64,000 bases of DNA from Vanrija pseudolonga (Eukaryota > Basidiomycota > Tremellomycetes > Trichosporonales > Trichosporonaceae), in contig NC_085854.1 in NCBI RefSeq assembly GCF_020906515.1, forward strand, positions 868,001 through 932,000. Direction: 5' to 3'. The position numbers and the translations under genes were made by a program. The notes under the pieces were generated by a model, which was not told the origin of the DNA, made no database searches, and worked only from the letters and a program-made list of their open reading frames with translations. Of the stretch, positions 11,801 through 23,361 are shown one piece after another. Numbering within the stretch: position 1 is the first letter of the stretch; every line of letters begins with the position of its first letter.

Positions 11801-14552
11801 CGCAGTGAATACTCGCAGCAGCAGGCATAGTGAGGAGCGAGCCGACTCGTTGCGGCGACTATGACGCGTTGCATGTTCGTCATGGGCCGAATGATTGGGT
11901 GAGCAACACTGGTCATTGTGGAATCAAGCAACTCGACAGACGCACAAAGGAGGGGAATGCCCTGAAAATATTCCCTGATGATTACGGAGGAAAGGGGGGC
12001 AGAGGAAGGGGAGCGCTGCCCAACAACACGCATGCGACCCCTGAAGACGGCTCTCCCTCGTTTCTCTACGGGGAACTGGAGCGGGTGGGTGCGGGTGGTG
12101 CGGGTGATGCGGGTGTGCATCAAGGGGAAGAGCACAGCAGCAGAGCAGCACCCAAGCAGACACCACGCTGGACCACTGGCTGGCTGGCCAAATCACCCGC
12201 AACACACCCACCTCGGTCCCCCTCGGAACCCTTGGGTCGAGTGCCTGGCCACCATAGACCCCTGATTCAATTTCCTGGCAACTTGCACCCCCACCCTCCT
12301 TTGGCTCCTCTGCTCTGGTGCCTTGCCATTCTGATCGACGGGGTTGGCCCACCCGCACGTTTGGGGCCTGAAGCCTGACGCCTCATGCCTGGCTCTGTTA
12401 CTGCTGCTACTGCTTGCGCCGCGCACCCGCAACCTGCGCCCCGCCTGCACGCCGCCGCGCGCGCCGCCGAGGCTTGGCTGCACGAGTGGCGGCGGCTAGG
12501 CTGACTGGCTTCAGACACTCTGATGGCATGCACGCGCGTGCTCTCTTTGCTTTCCAGTCCCCGTCAGTCCCCGCCGCGCCGCCGCTGCTTGCTTGCTCCT
12601 CCTCGTCCTCCTCGTCGTGCGCGCGCGCCGCCCACCCACCTTCCTCCCCCCTCTGCTCCCCCGGCACCCCCACTTGCATCGTCCAACCGCAGACGGCAGA
12701 CGGAGGCTTGGGTGACACCCGACGACGCACAGTTGGCCGCGCAAATCTGGCATTCTGGCACTTGCCCCAGCTCGTTTGCCCAACCGCCTACCCATCCTCC
12801 ATCAACAAGGCAGCATCGGTCAACAGCGCAAACCGACACATCGCCATCGCCCCCACCTCTTTTCTTACTTTCGCAAACACATCTTCACTCGTTCAAACAG
12901 CTCGACACGCGGAAATCCTCGCAAGACTACGGCCGCCTCATCCCTCGCACCACCGTCTGTTTCGCCGACCAACTAAATTTCTTGGCTCGTCCCACAACCT
13001 ACGTTGCCACTACCCCCACCCAATCAATCGCACACGCGCGCGTGAAAAAAAAATCTTCGTGAGTAAGCGTGTCCTCTTTTGCGCGATCGTGTCCTCGCAT
13101 TCTTGGATGGCGTGCACATTGTTGTTGCTGCCTTGCTCGCACGTCGGAGCATTGGAAAGCATCCATCACATCCGTGCTGCATCTTATCTTTCCCTAATAT
13201 GTTGAGACATCCTGGGTACGCGGATCTAGGGGCCATGGACCCTTGGACAAAAGTGCGGACCTGACAACACCCTTTCGCTTCCTCGTCGCTGCCGAAAGGG
13301 AGCTTGGCGATACCGCCGGCCTCGTCGTCACTGTTTGTGCACCACCCAACGTGGGTGCATGGACCGACGCGCGACCGCAGCTTCTGGCTGGGGGGCGTCG
13401 ACGACGTTGCAGGTCGTGCGCTATGCAAAAACAATGGTATAGCGGCACGTCCCGCTACGCCGCAGCCGCCCACTGCTCCCGCCTGCCGCGCGTGCAGTGG
13501 GCCCATTGTGGATGGGTGCTCGCTGGCTCGCTCGTCTGGTCTCGTCTCCCCTGTCGCTTAGCTTCCGTCGCGCTTGCGGCGCGCGCGCGCGTTTTGTTTT
13601 GCGCAAGCCTCGGCGTCACGCACGGGGTCGTTCGGACCATTTGCTTTCGACGTGGATGTGGGTGACTGGCCCAGCGGCGACCAAACCGTCCCGGCCGTCG
13701 CCCCAGCGTGTGGTGGTGGTGACTGCTCGCGGAAATGCATTGCACCGCAATGGACGCGTGTGTTGGGTTTGGCTGGATGTGGAGACGTACGTTGAAGGGA
13801 AACTGCGCCGGAATTTTGGCCTGAGCGCGCGACGGCGGCGGGTGCGCGGGCGGGCAGCCAGCAGTGGGCGGCGGAGGCGGCGGCAGCAGCAGCCAAATTC
13901 GTTCCACTCAGTCACCGTAGCGCGCGGCGCGCAACGCCCAGCCAGCCAGGCAGCCTGGCACCACCCAGCCAGTAACCCCCACCCACCGCCGCCGCACCAC
14001 CCAAATTCTCTCCCCCCCCCCCCGCCTGCGTCCGTCACCCACCCACACCCATTTCAATCACCAAATGCTTGTTGTATGCTGATCCCTCCTTTGCGCACCC
14101 CTTTTTCCCTTTCACGCTTTCCCCTCTTTCTACCCTTACAATCAACCACCCACCCACCACCACACCGACCCGCACACGCGCACGCTCTGCCTGCCTGCTG
14201 CCATCTCGTCAACACCTTGCACTGCCTGCCTGCTGGCGACAACAACCACAAACACGGCCACCACGCCATCGACGACGACCCACACCCGCTCCACTTTTCG
14301 ACCACGTCCTCCTGCTCTTCACCCCGGACGCCCAACACCCGCCGCTTTTGGCACCAATTCGCCCTTGCTCCTTCTCATTGGGTCCGCTTCTTGCACCACA
14401 ACCATCATCACCAACACCCAACTCGACCCCAAACGCCCCCCCGCTGTGCGATAAATTTCCCTTGACATTGGTCCTACATCAACAACAGGCCCTACTACAC
14501 TACCCAGAACATCAGTTTGGGCAGTAGCAGAGCACGCGTGTTCTTTTGATTC
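8834..14552. other. Gene-poor region upstream of NRG1 (5.7 kb)
   Basis: Open frames here (for example 9551-10321 minus and 9479-10123 plus) overlap each other, lack intron-consistent extension and resemble no family, so none is called. The stretch has CG-rich microsatellites (GTC repeats near 11278, GAC repeats near 11370), pyrimidine-rich tracts from about 12400, and a long CCA/CAC-rich leader before NRG1. A GTGAGTAAGC donor-like site at 13051 in the pyrimidine-rich part hints at a long, spliced 5'UTR. A long promoter or non-coding transcripts are the likely content. Confidence 0.5.
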
Positions 14553-14630
14553 GTAAGCCATCTCCCCTTGCCCTTGCCCTCGCCACTGCGTCGTTCGTGT
14601 CTCTGAGACCCTCTTTTGCCCCTGTAACAG
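14553..14630 (+). promoter_or_regulatory. Probable 5'UTR intron of NRG1
   Basis: A GTAAGCC donor at 14553 and a pyrimidine tract ending CCTGTAACAG at 14630 lie 15 bases before the ATG. No other start codon intervenes. Confidence 0.5.
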
Positions 14631-14645
14631 CTCCACCACCACATC

Positions 14646-16484
14646 ATGTCAACCGAGGCATCGCCACAGCAACCTACTCACCTCGGCCAAACCTACGCTC
14701 AAGCAGCCATGTCTGTTGGAACCGCTCCTAACGGTGGTCAGCCTCCGGCCCACCTTCTCGGCCCCGACTCGGGCAACCGCTCCTACGCCGACTCTGACGC
14801 GGCGGCCTCGGCTCCCGACTCGCCTGCCGTCCCCCCCACCAAGGGCAAGAACGGCGCGACTGGCCCCGCCGAGGGCAAGCCCAAGCCTCACGTGTGCCCC
14901 ATCTGCCAGCGCGGCTTCACCACTGGAGGTCACCTCCAGCGTCACCAGCGGATACATACGGGCATCAAGGCGTTCAAGTGCCCTTACCCCGGCTGTGAGA
15001 CGAGGACTAGTCGTCAGGACAACCTCCAGCAGCACTACCGCACCCACCTGTCCCCCACCCTCCGACGAGGATCGGGCACGGCGGCGCGCCAGGCTGTTGC
15101 TGCGGCCATGATGGCTGCTGGCCTCAAGTCGTCGACGAGCCGTCAGCCTCGCAAGTCGAAGGGCTCGCAGGTTGGCACCCCCGGCTCATCATCGGGTGCG
15201 AGTGGCGTCCACGGCCAGTCGCCGTACCAGACCCCCACGCAGGGCGCTGCTCCGTACGGCGGCTACATGTACGACCCCAACCAGCACGGCTACCCGTCGT
15301 ACCCGCCTACGATGCCTCCCGGCGTCGGCGGCGGCGGCATGCCCCAGCCCCAGTCGGCCCAGTCGAGCCGTGTGCCCTCGCCCGTCAACGGCCACTCTTC
15401 GCAGAGCGGCGGTGTGCCCTCGGCGCACCACCAGCAGTACTTCTCGCAGCCCTTCTCGCCCGCCTACGCCTACCCCAACTCGTCGTACGGCCAGGCGTAC
15501 CGCTACGGCCAGCCCGGCGCTGTTCCCTCCCCCTACGGCCCGCCCTCGCACCACTCGATCTACTCGCAAGGCATCGCTCCCGAGCACGGCGGTCAGCAGC
15601 ACATGTACTCGCCTCTGCAGACTGGCTTTGCCCCCCACTCGCGCGACTCGCAGTACAATGTCATCAACCCCAGTGGATACGCAAGCCAGGCCCCAATGGG
15701 CAATGGATACCCCCCCAGGACGCAAACTAGTACGCCTTTGAGCAACGGCACTCACGAAGAGGTGGACCCCCGGTACCGTGGTGCTGCTGCCCCTCCTCGT
15801 GCGCCTTCCCCCCGTCGTCGCCTGACACCTCCCCACCAGGCTGAGATGCTCGCTTCTGCCGGCGTCGTTGATACCGCGAACCTCTCGACGACGGCCGGCC
15901 ATCAGGCCGCCTCGCGCGCTCCGCTCTCTGCTGCCGTCCCTCCCCAATACTCGTATAGTGCGGCTGCGGCGTCCCAGCAGGCTAATGGGTACAATTATGG
16001 TGCCCATCAGCAGTCGCTAGGCCGCAGTGCTGTTACGAATATGGGGGGTGTTGTCGGTGGCCCGGATACCAAGGGTGAGTCTCCTTTTCGTGGTGGCATA
16101 AGCCAAACCGAATCGCGGTCCTGAGCCACAATTCGGCAACCCTCCAGGGTGTGGCCAGGGAAAATTTTGGAGAGTGACAACAAGCGGGTTACACTAGCCG
16201 TTCTTGGACGGCCGGGCGCTCCGGGCAGTCCGGGATTGCGGCAGTGGTCACACTCAGGCGCGGTCACCATCGGCTTAAGCCGCTGCGGTCATTGTCATTG
16301 TCGAGGGCGCGCCCTGGGGCCTGTCCTGTGGTCCGTCCTGCGGTCCATCCTGTCACTTTGTCACCACCAACGCTCAATTAGCGCCGCCTTGGCCGTCGTG
16401 ATCCGTTACGGCGCCGCCGCGCACCTTACCCCATCCCGAGACACGCGGCTGACTTTTGTTCCAGCGTTCATCAAACACGAATAG
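14646..16484 (+). CDS. NRG1: NRG1-like C2H2 zinc-finger transcriptional repressor
   Basis: Exons 14646-16074 and 16465-16484 give 482 aa. Two C2H2 fingers lie at residues 84-134: C84/C87/H100/H104 with the helix FTTGGHLQRH, and C112/C117/H130/H134 with SRQDNLQQH. The FTT-GHL and RQDN-QHY pattern is that of Nrg1-type repressors, which in yeasts act with Ssn6-Tup1 on glucose-repressed and filamentation genes. Outside the fingers the chain is disordered and rich in Ser, Pro, Tyr and Gln. The second exon is only 20 bases and adds AFIKHE; IKHE fits the SUMO consensus (hydrophobic-K-x-E). Reading through the 390-base intron instead would end the protein a few residues later at a stop near 16122. 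The intron has a CTGAC branch 15 bases before TTGTTCCAG. Confidence 0.85.
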
Positions 16485-17010
16485 AGTCTCTCTTTGCATG
16501 TACAACCACAAGCTCACACCACACCCACTCCCACACCACACACACACACACCACCACTACTACCACCACCCAACCTCTGCAAGCGTTTCCTTGGAATCAT
16601 TCTCAACACCCAGCGTTTCTTCTTGCCCGAGCACCCACAAACTCGCAACCCACACCTTCCCACCCTACGCCAATCTTCACACGGCCGGCCGTCACACGTA
16701 ACCCGTGATATCCATTACCTTTATACCCCATGCTTGTCAGGACACGGTAATCTGTACTCCATGCATGTCGCTCGAGCAAACGTATGTAAGGCGAGCCCCT
16801 GCAGGGGAGCTGGGCCGGGAGTGTAAATGTGGGGCCGAGGCAAGGACACAGGATGCGGCTGTGCCTCAATCGTAGACACTGCGCCCCAGATAGTTTGCAC
16901 TACTCGGCTACTTATCTACAGTGGACACGGCCGCGGCATCTATGCCAGGGCTTGGTTGACATCGGCATGATCGTCTGCCGTGGGCAACGACGGCGTCGTC
17001 GTTGCAGTAA
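16485..17010. other. Convergent 3' region, NRG1 / RPAP3
   Basis: No coding frame. It holds the 3' ends of two convergent genes. A CA/CAC-rich simple-sequence tract occupies about 16515-16570. Confidence 0.45.
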
Positions 17011-18397
17011 CTACAATGGCCCCTCACCTCCAGCCAGAGCCCACGCCCGCTCCCCGGCCTTCCGCTCGGCCGAGCTCAACATGGCGGCGTTCATGCGCCA
17101 CCTAGGCGTGGCCCTAAGCCCAGAGAGCACCTCGCGCGTCCACTCGGCGTCCTCGGGCCCGCCAGCGCCCAGCGCGGCAAGGAGCAGCCCAAGCGAGTCA
17201 GGCTCGAGCACCGGCGCCGTGATGCGCGCTATGTTGGACGCAGGGTAGTGGCGGAGGTACGCTTGTCCCTCTGCCGGCGACAGCGAGCGCAGTGCGCGGA
17301 GGAGGGCGAGGCCGGCACCTGGGGCTGTGGACGTCGGGTCGGGCGGCGGGGCGACGGTCGGTCGCGGTGGTGGTGGAGGGGGCGCGACTGGCACTGCCGC
17401 AGGCTTGCGCAGAAAGTCGGTCGCGCGCGCCGCAGCCGCGTCCTGCTCTGCCGTAGTGGAGAGGAGTGGTGCCGATCCAGCACCCGCGTACGCTGGCCGC
17501 GCGCCGCGCGCATGTCGGAGCGAGGCGAATGACGACGATGCGGCTGCTGCCGGGGCTGGCGGCGCTGGTTCTGGGTCTGACTCGCGCGCTGATGGCGGGA
17601 CGATGGACGATATTCTTGACGGCTGCCTTGGCGCGCCGAACGACGCGTCGAGGAGGCTCGTGTCGCGCTGGGGCTTAGGTGCTGGGGCTGGTGTCGACGT
17701 CGAGGCGACCGCCGCGGGCTTGCGCTCGGCGGAGCGCGCGGCAGCGGGCGAGGCAGCAGCAGGCACAGGCGCAAGCTTGGGCGGCTGCTTGACAGCTGGC
17801 GCCGGCGCGGGCGCTGCCTGCTCCTCGGCGACATCCCGCCCCTCCCTAATCTCGCGGTCCACCTCCTCGAGCTCAGCCGCCGCCGGCGCATTGTTCGGCT
17901 CGGCGGCGAGCACGGAGCGCAGGTCGGCCGCAGCGGAGGGGAGCTTGCCCTGCGCCCTGCGGGCGAGCGCGCGGCGGAAGGACGCCTTCACGCCGCCGTT
18001 GCGCTCGATGGCACGGGTCGCGTCGGCCTCGGCGGCGGGATACCTGCAGGAGAGAGAGTCAGCTTGCGTCGCATCGCTCGCACGGCCGCTGGGGCTGGGC
18101 AAGCACCACGCGGCTGGCTCCACGCCGACGCACCGCTCGAGCTTGAGCCACACCTGCGCGCGGTTGGCGTACGGTACCGGGTCTGACGAGTCCGCCTCGA
18201 TCGCGCGCGTGTACGCCTGCGCGGCGTCGCTCCACTTGCCTTTGCGGAAGGCTGCGTTGCCCTGTGGTGTGAGCGGGGGCAGGTGGATGAGGAGGGAGGA
18301 GGGAAGGGGGAGGGGGCAGCGAGCGGTAGAGAGTGTAGCTGACAATCGACGAACGACTCACCTCTGCGCGTGCCGCTTCTGAAGCTGCGCGGCTCAT
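17011..18397 (-). CDS. RPAP3/Tah1-like R2TP subunit (TPR plus RPAP3 C-terminal domain)
   Basis: Exons 18362-18397, 18134-18261 and 17011-18043 give 398 aa. The N-terminus is a TPR domain: GNAAFRKGKWSDAAQAYTRA, then PVPYANRAQVWLKLERYPAA and a third helix pair ending near residue 115, the usual binding site for the Hsp90 MEEVD tail. A long Ala/Pro-rich linker follows. The C-terminal 90 residues (LLRALRSLSPAEGQAYLRHY, then SNIARITAPVLEPDSLGLLL) match the RPAP3 C-terminal domain that contacts Rvb1/Rvb2. R2TP assembles RNA polymerase II, box C/D snoRNPs and PIKK kinases. Budding-yeast Tah1 keeps only the TPR; this gene has the fuller animal-like form, with one TPR domain rather than two. Without splicing a spurious start in intron 1 appears. 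Confidence 0.85.
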
Positions 18398-18689
18398 GAT
18401 GTGGGCGAGAGAGGGAGACAAAGAGCAAATACAAGAATGCACACGATGAGGTCAGCGCACAAAGCGCAAGTTGGGAAACAAGTTTGGTTTGTTGTGTGGG
18501 GCCCCAAGCCTGTCTTCACTCGCAGGATCCCAAGTGCTCGTGGCTATGTGCACGCACTCCCTTGTGCCACTTTTACGCACCCCTCCTCCGGCACACCAGC
18601 CCAGGCGCGTGCCATGCGCTGAATCCCCTACAAAAGACTATTCACTATGCGAGTAACATGCCGGTACAAATAAGTATGGGACCACCCGT

Positions 18690-19427
18690 CTATGGGGTGT
18701 GCGACGGGGTGTCGCTCGACCACGAAACGTGGCTGCCGCCCCTCAGGACCGCGTTGCCCACCTGCACCGGCAGGCGCGCGAGCTCGGCCTGCGAGAACAC
18801 CGCCGCGCGGACTATGGCCAGGCGCACCTCGAACGCGCGCTCAAAGTAGAGGCGGGTGCTGGTGGCCGTGGCGTGGCCCTCCCGGCCGCGGAGGAGCGCC
18901 AGCACGCCGGCGAGCGTCAGGCCGTTGGCGCCGCTGTACGCGTTGATCGCGTTGACCTTGGCCGCGGTGATGAGCTGTCCGAGGGCTACAAGCTGGCGTG
19001 CGTCAGTCTCCCCCGTGTAACGACTTACGAGGTGCCACTCGAGAAACTTGCCCAGCGCCTCCCACCCGCCCGCGTGCGGCGCGGCGTACGGCGCAATCAT
19101 GGGCGGCCTGAGGACGGGGTACGGTGTGGCCGGCGCCTCACGGGCACTCGACGCCGAGATCACTTGGTTCAGTTCTGGGGTGACCCCGAGCACGAGCCCG
19201 TAGCGTGTGCGCTGGCTCACAAACTCGGCCCAGTGGTCTTCGGCCAGAGCGGCGGCGGTGGCGTACAGCTCGCCGAGGTCGCCCGCTTGCGGATTGACCT
19301 TGCGCTACGTGTAAGTTGTAACCGCAGGGCACTAGGGACTCACAGGCTTGATGTGCTCGTGGAGCTGGACGAGGAAGAAGGCGGCCTCGCCGACCAGCAG
19401 GTGGTGGTGCCGCGCCGGGGTGGACAT
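18690..19427 (-). CDS. Array family member 1 (unknown function)
   Basis: Exons 19344-19427, 19029-19304 and 18690-18992 give 220 aa. The middle exon (92 codons) equals exons 2 plus 3 of the other members, so one intron is missing here. The acidic-Trp motif is GELYATAAALAEDHWAEF. The last exon begins LVALGQLITAAKVNAINAYS, with the family's L4 and K12. Near the end, a basic-hydrophobic helix RLYFERAFEVRLAIVRAAVF aligns with RRMRPILAPMFASRLELL of member 4. The second intron is 36 bases, in frame and free of stops, so an unspliced reading is also open; the CTGAC branch and the position shared with its paralogues favour splicing. Function unknown. Confidence 0.72.
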
Positions 19428-19786
19428 GTTGAGTCGGCCTGAGTGGGTGAGTGGAGCGCCGGGTGGGCGCAGGACAGCACCTTATGGCCTCGTGCTGTTG
19501 CTGCACGGGGCGAGGAGGCGAGTGCGTCGCCTCGTGCACTGATGCTGAACCAGTGCGAAGGGGTGAGCGAGGTTGCAAGCAGATCGTCGCAGGTGTTGCT
19601 CGCGACAGGAGTTCCGCCACACTCCTCCCCGCCATTGTGTTCAGCTGTAACGCGAGCTCTGCATGGACTATGAACCCCCCAGAGGGACTGTGTTGTCTCT
19701 CCTTTCGCGACTCTGGATACAGGCTGTGCTGCTTCTCTTCGCATGTCTATGGACCCGGCTCACGCGTGAGTGCTGGCGCGACCGTC
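19428..19786. other. Gap between array members 1 and 2
   Basis: This stretch holds the presumed promoter of member 1 and the 3' end of member 2. No motif or decayed paralogue was recognised. Confidence 0.35.
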
Positions 19787-20600
19787 CTAACCGCGGCGCA
19801 AGCACTTGACGAGCACCACGCCGCGCATCGTGAAGAGGTACGTGTCGTACCAGGGAGCAAACAAATACCAGAAGTGCTCAATGGTCTTAGCCTGGGCGTT
19901 GGGGAGGTGGTTGCTGAACGCGCCCCAGAGGTGGCTGAAGGGGATCTTGTTGGCCGTACACGCGTCCACCAGCGCCCAGTGCTTGGTGTACATCATGACG
20001 TCTGCAAGCGCCTTGTACTACTCGTCAGCGACGCACATCTTTCCACGCACGAATTCCCTCTCCAGCTGGCTTCCGCTCCTGCCGTCGGGGTTCTTGATGT
20101 TGGGGTCGACATGCGTGGGCAGGACGCTCGGGATCGGGCTGGCAGGGTGGGGCAGAGGGCGGTCGTGCGTGTAGAGCTGGCGTCAGCGGTGCCAGTCCCC
20201 CCGTCTCGTCTCACCAGCATGGCGAGGTGCCCGTCGTTCCGGAGAGACCCGCCCCAGAACAACTGTCGCCAGTAGTCCTCGACGATTTCGAACGCCGGGT
20301 CGAAGATACATAAGCGGCACGGGTGGGTGGGGTGCCCGCCGGTGGTCTGTGGTCAGTGGTGACGGGGCCAGTACCCACATAGTAGATGTACGCTTCCAGC
20401 GCGACGAACGCGTTCGCGACCATGTCCACGAGGGGGGCGGAGGGAGACCAACTCGTGGAAAAGAGGGGCTGGGGACGTGGGCGGCGAACGGGTGCCGGCG
20501 TGGACGGGTACTCCCGCGGCTGGTTGATTAACGTCGTTCGCGTCTGGCTGCCGTGTTCACCGGGATTCACAACGTTGGTGGGGTAGGCCTGGGACAACAT
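19787..20600 (-). CDS. Array family member 2 (unknown function)
   Basis: Exons 20379-20600, 20215-20346, 20051-20176 and 19787-20017 give 236 aa. The motif of exon 2 is FEIVEDYWRQLFWGGSL. Exon 3 starts LYTHDRPLP, parallel to VHTHNRPAV of member 5. Exon 4 starts YKALADVMMYTKHWALVDAC, with L4 and K12 in the family positions, and is the most aromatic of the six (HLWGAFSNHL, HFWYLFAPWYDTY). The third intron is only 33 bases (20018-20050); it contains CTGAC and ends in TAG, and it must be removed because it carries an in-frame stop. That is close to the lower limit for a fungal intron. If it were not spliced the protein would end after about 170 residues. Confidence 0.68.
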
Positions 20601-21052
20601 GTTGCGAGGAGGAGTAAGAGAGTGGATGAGTCAAGTTAGTTGGTCGGGGACAGAAGTGTTGGCCGCTGACTGCTGGTGTGGGTGTCTGCGCTCGGCTCCC
20701 CTCGTCCAACGGGTGGCGTGGCCAGCACGCCAAGGTCGGACGCCAGGACGAGGTGCACACACAGCCTCCGTGGCCAGTAACGGTCATCTACGATTTCAAA
20801 AACGCGTACTTCGCACATGCTGTCCCTCTTAGGTAAACGTCTCTTCCAGGACCCACTCCATGCATGGAGGGGGGAGCTGTGCTGACCGTGGAGGCTGAAT
20901 GTGGCACTTTGGACCGTCACCTGTCAAACGTGACTTGCCGACGCCCTTGGGGGGTCCAGTCGCACCCCAGTGGTAGATAACGTAACTAGTTCATATGTAT
21001 CTCAACTCAACTACTACACCAAGGGGACAGGAGAAGGTGCATGCAGCGTCAC
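20601..21052. other. Gap between array members 2 and 3
   Basis: No coding frame and no recognised relic. It holds the presumed promoter of member 2 and the 3' end of member 3. Confidence 0.35.
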
Positions 21053-21958
21053 TCAAGCTGCCGGAGGCGGCGGCGCCTCCTCGGCGGCGGCAGCCCGGCG
21101 GTCGCGCACAAACTGATCGATCTCACGGCGAAACGCCGCTGCGGAGCTTGCTGTCTCGGGTAGAGTACACAGGAAGAGGATCCTGCCTCGGAGAGAATCG
21201 AGTTGGGCATTCAAGACTGACAGGATGCGAGCGCGCGCAACGGCACGCTCGGGGTCGGGGTTTGGTCTGTTGACCACTAGGAGATCGGGCGAGTCCACTG
21301 CTCCGAAGGCACGAGTCTTTGCCCCGCCGATGAGGTAGAAGAGGGCTAGCAGCTGGGGAGGTCAGCTAACCTCGTTCGTGGTATCACCATCTCACCAGGG
21401 GGCGCTCGTATGTGAGGCCACGCTGCGCCCACTGCGGGGCTTCCGATGCGGCTGCCTCCTCGGGGGTCAAGTATGCCACGAGAAGCGAGGGCATGCGTGA
21501 GCCTGACGACGGTCGAGGCCGATCGCTAGCGACGAACTGCGATGCAGTCAGTGAGGGTTGATCCCGAGCACTCACGCGCATAGCAGTAACAAGGACGTCG
21601 TCGTCGGTGTACGGCAACCCGAGCCCGCGCACGATCTCGGGCCAGTAGTCTTCGACGAGGACAACCGCCCTGTCATAGAGCTCCTTGATGCGCTCCGAGG
21701 CCGAGTGGCCGGCGGCCAAGCGCTGGTGTAAGCAAGTTTGCCACAGCTAACACCCACCAGTTTCACGTGCTTGTACAGCCCGAGGAGGAGGCCGGCCACG
21801 TTCGAGTTGACATACTCATTAGTGAGGAGCGGGCACTGCGCCAGGCTGGGCGGTGGGGTCGGGTCACCGGGGCTGCCGGAGTCCTTGGAGCCAAGGCTGT
21901 TGGTTCGGGCTGCGGGGTCGGCCATTGGGAAAGCAAGCTGGGGATTGTAAGCTGTCAT
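21053..21958 (-). CDS. Array family member 3 (unknown function)
   Basis: Exons 21758-21958, 21576-21722, 21396-21536 and 21053-21352 give 262 aa. Exon 1 ends in a helix, NVAGLLLGLYKHVKL. Exon 2 carries IKELYDRAVVLVEDYWPEIV, with Trp at exon residue 27, as in member 4. Exon 3 starts FVASDRPRP. Exon 4 starts LLALFYLIGGAKTRAFGA (L4, K12) and ends in an Ala/Pro-rich tail after FRREIDQFVRDRR. All three introns are phase 0 and 35-43 bases long. Its arrangement is closest to member 4. No catalytic motif, targeting signal or membrane span was recognised. Confidence 0.74.
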
Positions 21959-22392
21959 AGCTGGCAGTCTGGTTATGTAGCCTTGTCAGCTGGGCTCGTA
22001 GTGCTCCACCCCCTCGTGTCAGCCTGGGAGCGAGAGTGTGCCAAGGTGAAGCACAATGGGGACCTCGGCCCCTCCTTCTACCCCCTATCCCAACGCTCGA
22101 CGTCTACACCTCCGTGGTGACCATTGTTGACTACCGGAGATCTCAACGACACCCTGTTGTCAGTTTCAAGCCGGTGGGTGTCAGCTGGGGCGTTACTGTA
22201 GGTGGGATGTGCATGGCATGGCGTCTCCGCCCCGCGCGCCACATCGATCCTTCTGTGCCACCGGCGTCTCGCCTCCCGAACAAGGCCACCGTCCGTGCAT
22301 CTGAAGCAGCTCTCTCTCTCTCTCTCATTGTCCTTACGCACGCTCTAGGAAGCAGTGCAAAGCCGCCCGAGGCGCCGGCACTTCTCCAGCCC
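21959..22392. other. Gap between array members 3 and 4
   Basis: No coding frame. A CT microsatellite (CTCTCTCTCTCTCTC) lies near 22312-22326. Otherwise presumed promoter and 3' sequence. Confidence 0.35.
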
Positions 22393-23361
22393 TTAGGAAC
22401 ACCCCGTGGCACGGTTGACAAAGTCCCCAACCTTGTACCAGAGCCCCTCAGCGACGCGAATGTACTTGGGCTTCTCGCACTCGGCGAGGATAGTCGCGCG
22501 CAGGAGCTCGAGACGTGACGCGAACATGGGCGCGAGAATGGGCCTCATCCTGCGCAACTCGGGGTCGGTCCAGCCGTGGCGAGCGAGGCCGATGACCTCG
22601 TTGAACCGGCTCAGCGTGCGCGTGCGGCGGCACTCGGTCTGGATAGCGTCGACCTTGGCAGCGATAACGAGGTTGATGAGGGAGCCGAGCTGGGCGTCAG
22701 CACACACGACGGGGCGGGGTGACCCACCACACGCTTCTCGAGCTGCTTTCCCTCGTGTATCCACAACGCTGTGTCCCTGAATCGCGCGCAGTCCAGGACG
22801 TTTGAATCGGGCTCCGAGCTGAGCAGCGGAAGCGCGCGTGTCGTCGTCCTCAGCTATGACGTGTCAGCGCCAACCACGGTCGCCAACTCACGTCCATGAG
22901 CACCTCGAACGGCGTGCCGGTCGGGATGAAGAATCCCCAGTAGTCCTCGCCGATGATGATGAGCTTGTCGTAAAGCTCGGCGCGGCGCTCCCTTTCCGTC
23001 TGGTTGTCGGTAAGGCGCTGGTGTGGGTCAGCCAGGCGGGCGGGCAGGCCGGGCCAAAGGAGGGACCCACCGTCTTGATATAGTCGTACAGGGCCCTAAA
23101 CTCGTCGGTCGTCGTCTCGATGTCGTCCCGGTCGGGCGGCCACTCGGGGGCAGGGGGCGGCGGCAAGGCCGAGAACGTCGAGGGGATGGACGAGAGGCGC
23201 AGAAATGGAGTAGCGACGCGGCTCGGGAGGGCGCCGTACCGGCCCGACGCGCTCGCTCTGCGCGGCGCAGGCGCAGGCCGCTGCTGGTCGGGCTGGTCGG
23301 GTGCAGTGCCAGTCGGGGACAGCAGCGGCTGGCGCACCCCGGACGAGGTCGAGCTCGTCAT
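22393..23361 (-). CDS. Array family member 4 (unknown function)
   Basis: Exons 23071-23361, 22892-23017, 22731-22853 and 22393-22689 give 278 aa. The first 75 residues are Ser/Pro/Arg-rich and look disordered (MTSSTSSGVRQPLLSPTG). A short acidic helix, DDIETTTDEFRALYDYIK, follows and ends exon 1. Exon 2 is RLTDNQTERERRAELYDK followed by LIIIGEDYWGFFIPTG. Exon 4 starts LGSLINLVIAAKVDAIQTEC (L4, K12) and continues with a helical region, RPILAPMFASRLELLRATIL, then AECEKPKYIRVAEGLWYKVG. The start ATG at 23361 is preceded by an in-frame extension lacking family similarity, which is left out. Function unknown. Confidence 0.74.
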
